Source of the DNA: Flavobacteriaceae bacterium
Lineage (GTDB): Bacteria; Bacteroidota; Bacteroidia; Flavobacteriales; Flavobacteriaceae
Assembly (NCBI GenBank): GCA_023301205.1
Contig: JALZVC010000023.1
Location: 1 to 6,895 of the forward strand
Length of the DNA: 6,895 bases
Direction: 5' to 3'
Shown: positions 5,908 to 6,895 of the stretch, one piece after another
How positions within the stretch are numbered: position 1 is the stretch's first letter
Layout: every line of letters begins with the position of its first letter
Notes under the pieces: generated by a model
Database searches by the model: none
What the model was told of the DNA's origin: nothing
Seen by the model: the letters and a program-made list of their open reading frames with translations, nothing else
Translations under genes and position numbers: made by a program

Positions 5908-6161
5908 AAGTATTAATAGTTTTTAAACGAATAATCAACTTACAACAATTAATTAAATATTTAATGATTGAAGAAATCTAAATTTATAATTTTTAAGCAT
6001 TTTTATACGCTCAAGGTTTTCTTGATTTAATAAAAAGAATTATGAGAAAACGACACTGAACAGTGAAACTAATGATATTGTAACCGATACAAGTAATACA
6101 TTTTTCGAAGTAAACATCCCCATACCAATATCAGGAAAAGTCGTATAACTCTTAAATAAGC
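5908..6161. other. Intergenic spacer between gldJ and the NRDE gene
   Basis: This 254-base AT-rich stretch lies between two minus-strand genes. No full-length gene is visible. It contains a short hydrophobic minus-strand frame (6040-6123), a CACTG-AA-CAGTG inverted repeat at 6054-6065, and a TCAAG/CTTGA inverted repeat around 6011-6025. On the minus strand a weak AGCGT/ATGCT hairpin near 5997-6011 could end the gldJ transcript, but its stem has a G-U pair and only scattered T residues follow. Confidence 0.5.
6040..6123 (-). CDS. Possible 27-residue single-pass membrane peptide (uncertain)
   Basis: The frame reads MGMFTSKNVLLVSVTISL then VSLFSVVFS and stops at TAA. A charged or polar start followed by about 19 hydrophobic residues resembles a small membrane peptide. 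It starts 38 bases after the gldJ stop, with a GG-rich stretch (GGTATGGGG) before the second possible ATG at 6117. The frame is also open upstream of the ATG, back into the end of gldJ, and it is AT-rich, so it may be a chance frame or a decayed remnant. No family was recognised. Confidence 0.15.
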   Translation of the reverse strand: MGMFTSKNVLLVSVTISLVSLFSVVFS

Positions 6162-6895
6162 CTATTTCATAGTACGTCTCTTATCACCAATTTTTTTAGA
6201 GCCTACCCTAGACATGGCACATCTAAATCCAACATAATTTGTTGATGCGTACTGATTAAGATAGCGACGTTCTGATGGATCTAACCAATATTCTCGATCA
6301 CGCCAGGAACCACCTTTAATCACTTTAGTTTCATTACTTATTAGTGTTGTTCTTTTTATATTCTTATCTATGCTTCTGTCAACACTCTGGTCTTCGTCGA
6401 TGTTTACATTTTGTAAAGGACTGTTATACATGCGTTTCTCGACGCTCGCAAGATTTGATTCATCAGTTTCATCGTCACTTAAATACCTGCTTGATATACG
6501 GTCACCATTGTTGAAGTTACGCAAATCACTCCTTTCATAATTTATCCTTAAATAAACATCCTCGTCATGAACAGGTACTTGCAAGATTTCTCCTGGTAAT
6601 GTTGTCGCCAAAAGTTTACCATTTGGTAAGGTGTCATACACAATAGAATTTACTGTCGCAATAACCACTTTCCCTTCAGCATTTAAACTATCTCTTGTAA
6701 ATACATTACCTCTGTAATAATTAAAGTCATTACGATCATCGTCTATTTCTTGCCTATAGGTATCTGCTACCCATTCTGCAACATTACCAGCCATATCATA
6801 TAGTCCGTACTCATTAGGTTCATAAGATTTTGCCTCAGCTGTAATAGCAGCGTTGTCATCACTCCAACCGGCTATTCCTCCATAATCTCCATCCC
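6162..6895 (-). CDS. gldJ: Gliding motility lipoprotein GldJ, C-terminal part (5' end beyond window)
   Basis: The last 243 codons are present; the frame is open to the right edge, so the lipoprotein signal and N-terminal half are missing. The fragment belongs to the formylglycine-generating-enzyme/sulfatase-modifying fold: GGIAGWSDDNA, then PNEYGLYDMAGNVAEWVAD, and at the end KGGSWRDREYWLDPSERRYL and VGFRCAMSRVGS. The long insert between them (DFNYYRGNVFTRDSLN, DTLPNGKLLATTLPGEILQVPV, YLRINYERSD) and the CAMSRVGSKK ending are typical of GldJ rather than GldK. GldJ is an outer-membrane-associated lipoprotein of the gliding motor that stabilises GldK and so supports type IX secretion. In Flavobacterium johnsoniae the extreme C-terminus matters for gliding; here that tail is basic (KKIGDKRRTMK). 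An Asp/Ser-rich stretch (about residues 150-190 of the fragment) varies in the family. The following gene is NRDE, not the murF often found after gldJ. Confidence 0.88.
   Translation of the reverse strand, partial: DGDYGGIAGWSDDNAAITAEAKSYEPNEYGLYDMAGNVAEWVADTYRQEIDDDRNDFNYYRGNVFTRDSLNAEGKVVIATVNSIVYDTLPNGKLLATTLPGEILQVPVHDEDVYLRINYERSDLRNFNNGDRISSRYLSDDETDESNLASVEKRMYNSPLQNVNIDEDQSVDRSIDKNIKRTTLISNETKVIKGGSWRDREYWLDPSERRYLNQYASTNYVGFRCAMSRVGSKKIGDKRRTMK

Noticed and set aside
6020..6140. Plus-strand open frame of about 39 codons (ending near 6138) opposite the short hydrophobic frame
   Set aside because: It has no ATG and no recognisable domain, and the preceding in-frame stop leaves only a short stretch.

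Overview
The window is AT-rich and looks like chromosomal DNA of a marine-type Flavobacteriaceae (phylum Bacteroidota). Four things point there: a fragment of the gliding-motility/type IX secretion lipoprotein GldJ at the right edge, -7 promoter boxes of the Bacteroidota form TAnnTTTG, no Shine-Dalgarno sequences worth the name, and several short signal peptides ending in A-Q or S-Q.

Layout, left to right. (1) Positions 1-780, minus strand: the first 260 residues of a DnaQ-type 3'-5' exonuclease fused to a GIY-YIG nuclease domain. It starts at GTG and runs off the left edge. (2) Positions 781-1022: an AT-rich divergent intergenic region with a candidate promoter on each side. (3) Positions 1023-3759, plus strand: four co-directional genes for a secreted YHS-domain protein, a LysE-family exporter, a DinB-fold putative metalloenzyme and an ATP-grasp ligase with an unusual aromatic N-terminus. 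The last three are separated by only 5 and 12 bases and are very probably one transcript. (4) Positions 3746-3778: two adjacent perfect inverted repeats, the second enclosing a TAnnTTTG box, between the ATP-grasp gene and the next pair. (5) Positions 3793-5112, plus strand: a probable small outer-membrane beta-barrel protein and an exported HExxH metallopeptidase, 12 bases apart. (6) Positions 5179-5907, minus strand, convergent with the block above: an NRDE/TANGO2-family protein. (7) Positions 5908-6161: a spacer with no confident gene. (8) Positions 6162-6895, minus strand: the C-terminal 243 codons of GldJ, cut by the right edge.

How the genes may work together is mostly inference. The exonuclease/GIY-YIG protein and GldJ are widely distributed housekeeping or lineage genes. 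The middle block (exporter, DinB-fold enzyme, ATP-grasp ligase, with the Ntn-fold NRDE protein next door) has the composition of a small uncharacterised pathway that makes or handles an amide- or peptide-like small molecule, but nothing in the sequence fixes the substrate. No RNA genes, insertion sequences, CRISPR arrays, phage genes or convincing intrinsic terminators were seen.
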